NCBI RefSeq assembly: GCF_900091415.1
Contig: NZ_FMHU01000002.1
Location: forward strand, 62,001-126,000
DNA: 64,000 bases
DNA from: Micromonospora inyonensis
Lineage (GTDB): Bacteria; Actinomycetota; Actinomycetes; Mycobacteriales; Micromonosporaceae
Reading direction: 5' to 3'
In this document: one piece after another, positions 63,174-64,000 of the stretch
Numbering within the stretch: position 1 is the stretch's first letter
Layout of the letters: every line of letters starts with the position of its first letter
Position numbers and translations under genes: made by a program
Notes under the pieces: generated by a model
Database searches by the model: none
Seen by the model: only the letters and a program-made list of their open reading frames with translations
What the model was told of the DNA's origin: nothing

Positions 63174-64000
63174 CCGGAACGGTCAGCCACGCGCCCGGCA
63201 AGCTCTTCGTCGCCGGCGAGTACGCGGTGCTGGAGCCGGGACACCCGGCGATCCTGGTGGCGGTCGATCGGCAGGTCGGCGTCACGGTGTCGGGAACCGA
63301 CGGTGCGGACGTCGTGATCGACTCCGACCTCCGCCCGACCCCGGCGCGACTGCGTCGGCGCGGCGACGGGCTCGGCGGAGACGACGGGGGACCGGCGCCC
63401 GACGACCTCGGCCATGTGGTGTCGGCGATCGAGGTGGTCGACGGGTTGCTGACCGAGCGCGGGCTGCGCATGCCCCCGCTCCACGTCTCGATCTCCAGTC
63501 GCCTGCACCGAGACGGAACGAAGTTCGGCCTCGGATCGAGCGGCGCGGTGACGGTCGCCACGGTGACCGCTGTCGCCACGTACTGCGGCGTGGACCTGTC
63601 GCCCGACGTGCGGTTCCGGCTGGCGATGCTGGCCACGGCGCGACGCGACACCGGTTCCTCCGGCGGCGACCTGGCCGCCAGCGTCTGGGGCGGGTGGATC
63701 GCGTACCACGCGCCCGACCGGGTAGCGGTGCTCGACATGGCGCGGCGTCGGGGCATCGGGGAGACGTTGCGCGCACCGTGGCCGGGGTTCGGGCTGCGAC
63801 GGCTGCCGCCGCCCCGCGGACTCGCCCTGGAGGTGGGCTGGACGGGACAACCGGCCAGCACCGCCGCGCTGGCGGGGCGCCTGGCGACGGGGCAGTGGCG
63901 GGGCAGTACGGCGCAGCGGAACTTCCTGGCCCGCAGCGACGAGTGCGTGCGTGCCTCGATCCGCGCGCTGGAGCGGGGAGACGACCACGAGGTGCTGCAC
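63170..64000 (+). CDS. mvaK2: Phosphomevalonate kinase, truncated by window end
   Basis: Starts at GTG 63170, overlapping the decarboxylase stop; at least 277 residues before the window ends. GHMP kinase motifs: 'SHAPGKLFVAGEYAVLEPGHPAILVAVD' and the ATP loop 'KFGLGSSGAVTVATVTAV', followed by 'RRDTGSSGGDLAASVWGGWIAY'. It phosphorylates mevalonate 5-phosphate. The C-terminus and the expected downstream genes (IPP isomerase, HMG-CoA reductase, HMG-CoA synthase) lie outside the window. Confidence 0.92.
   Translation, partial: MTGTVSHAPGKLFVAGEYAVLEPGHPAILVAVDRQVGVTVSGTDGADVVIDSDLRPTPARLRRRGDGLGGDDGGPAPDDLGHVVSAIEVVDGLLTERGLRMPPLHVSISSRLHRDGTKFGLGSSGAVTVATVTAVATYCGVDLSPDVRFRLAMLATARRDTGSSGGDLAASVWGGWIAYHAPDRVAVLDMARRRGIGETLRAPWPGFGLRRLPPPRGLALEVGWTGQPASTAALAGRLATGQWRGSTAQRNFLARSDECVRASIRALERGDDHEVLH

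Noticed and set aside
56785..64000. Naming the cluster as diazepinomicin or another known product
   Set aside because: The mevalonate cassette order is shared by several known clusters, and no product-specific gene is inside the window, so any product name would be a guess.

Overview
This 64 kb window is very GC-rich, coding-dense actinobacterial chromosome with GTG/TTG starts, many 4-base ATGA/GTGA gene overlaps and few AT-rich stretches. Gene content points to Micromonosporaceae, most likely Micromonospora or a close relative: mycothiol-type DsbA/Rv2466c-like protein, class F sortase, OtsA plus an OtsB fused to a GH15 hydrolase, and scattered cobalamin clusters. This is inferred from gene content and style; no marker gene is present to settle the genus.

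Left edge (1-4.3 kb): looks like the end of an integrative element or accessory island. It holds a truncated membrane protein, a small xis-like DNA-binding protein, a short GntR regulator, a proline-rich secreted protein, a one-pass coiled-coil membrane protein and a long SSB paralogue without the usual acidic tip. No integrase, tRNA or att site was found.

Core block 1 (4.5-21.2 kb): cobalamin genes in three clusters (cobD-cobQ; a divergent cobB-like gene plus a GNAT; cobC-like, cobT, and a SirC-CobA fusion). Between them are a lipoprotein, rhodanese, P-loop kinase-like protein, M20 peptidase, DNA ligase, SURF1 protein and a bifunctional penicillin-binding protein.

Core block 2 (21.2-47.1 kb): trehalose operon (otsA, otsB-GH15), ettA and a thioesterase operon, YbjN protein, truncated haemoglobin, MFS transporter, MscS channel, HNH nuclease, a sortase with its likely substrate, an Lrp regulator divergent from kynA, an amidase, DUF5130, Uma2, pepN, a DsbA-like protein, DUF1015, rpiB and several small proteins.

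Accessory block (47.1-56.8 kb): secreted hydrolases and decay. It contains a frameshifted alpha/beta-hydrolase-like gene, a trypsin-like protease, two truncated genes meeting tail to tail (sulfotransferase and DauA-like oxidase), two tandem subtilisins (one with an altered oxyanion-hole residue) and a LuxR regulator that has lost its ATPase core and carries a frameshift.

Right edge (56.8-64 kb): the start of an isoprenoid biosynthetic cluster. A large LAL-type LuxR regulator is divergent from a translationally coupled operon: polyprenyl diphosphate synthase, mevalonate kinase, diphosphomevalonate decarboxylase and phosphomevalonate kinase (cut by the window end). This is the classic mevalonate cassette actinomycetes use to feed terpenoid or prenylated natural products; the product-specific genes lie beyond the window. 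Strong hairpins lie between most convergent gene pairs and are listed as terminators.
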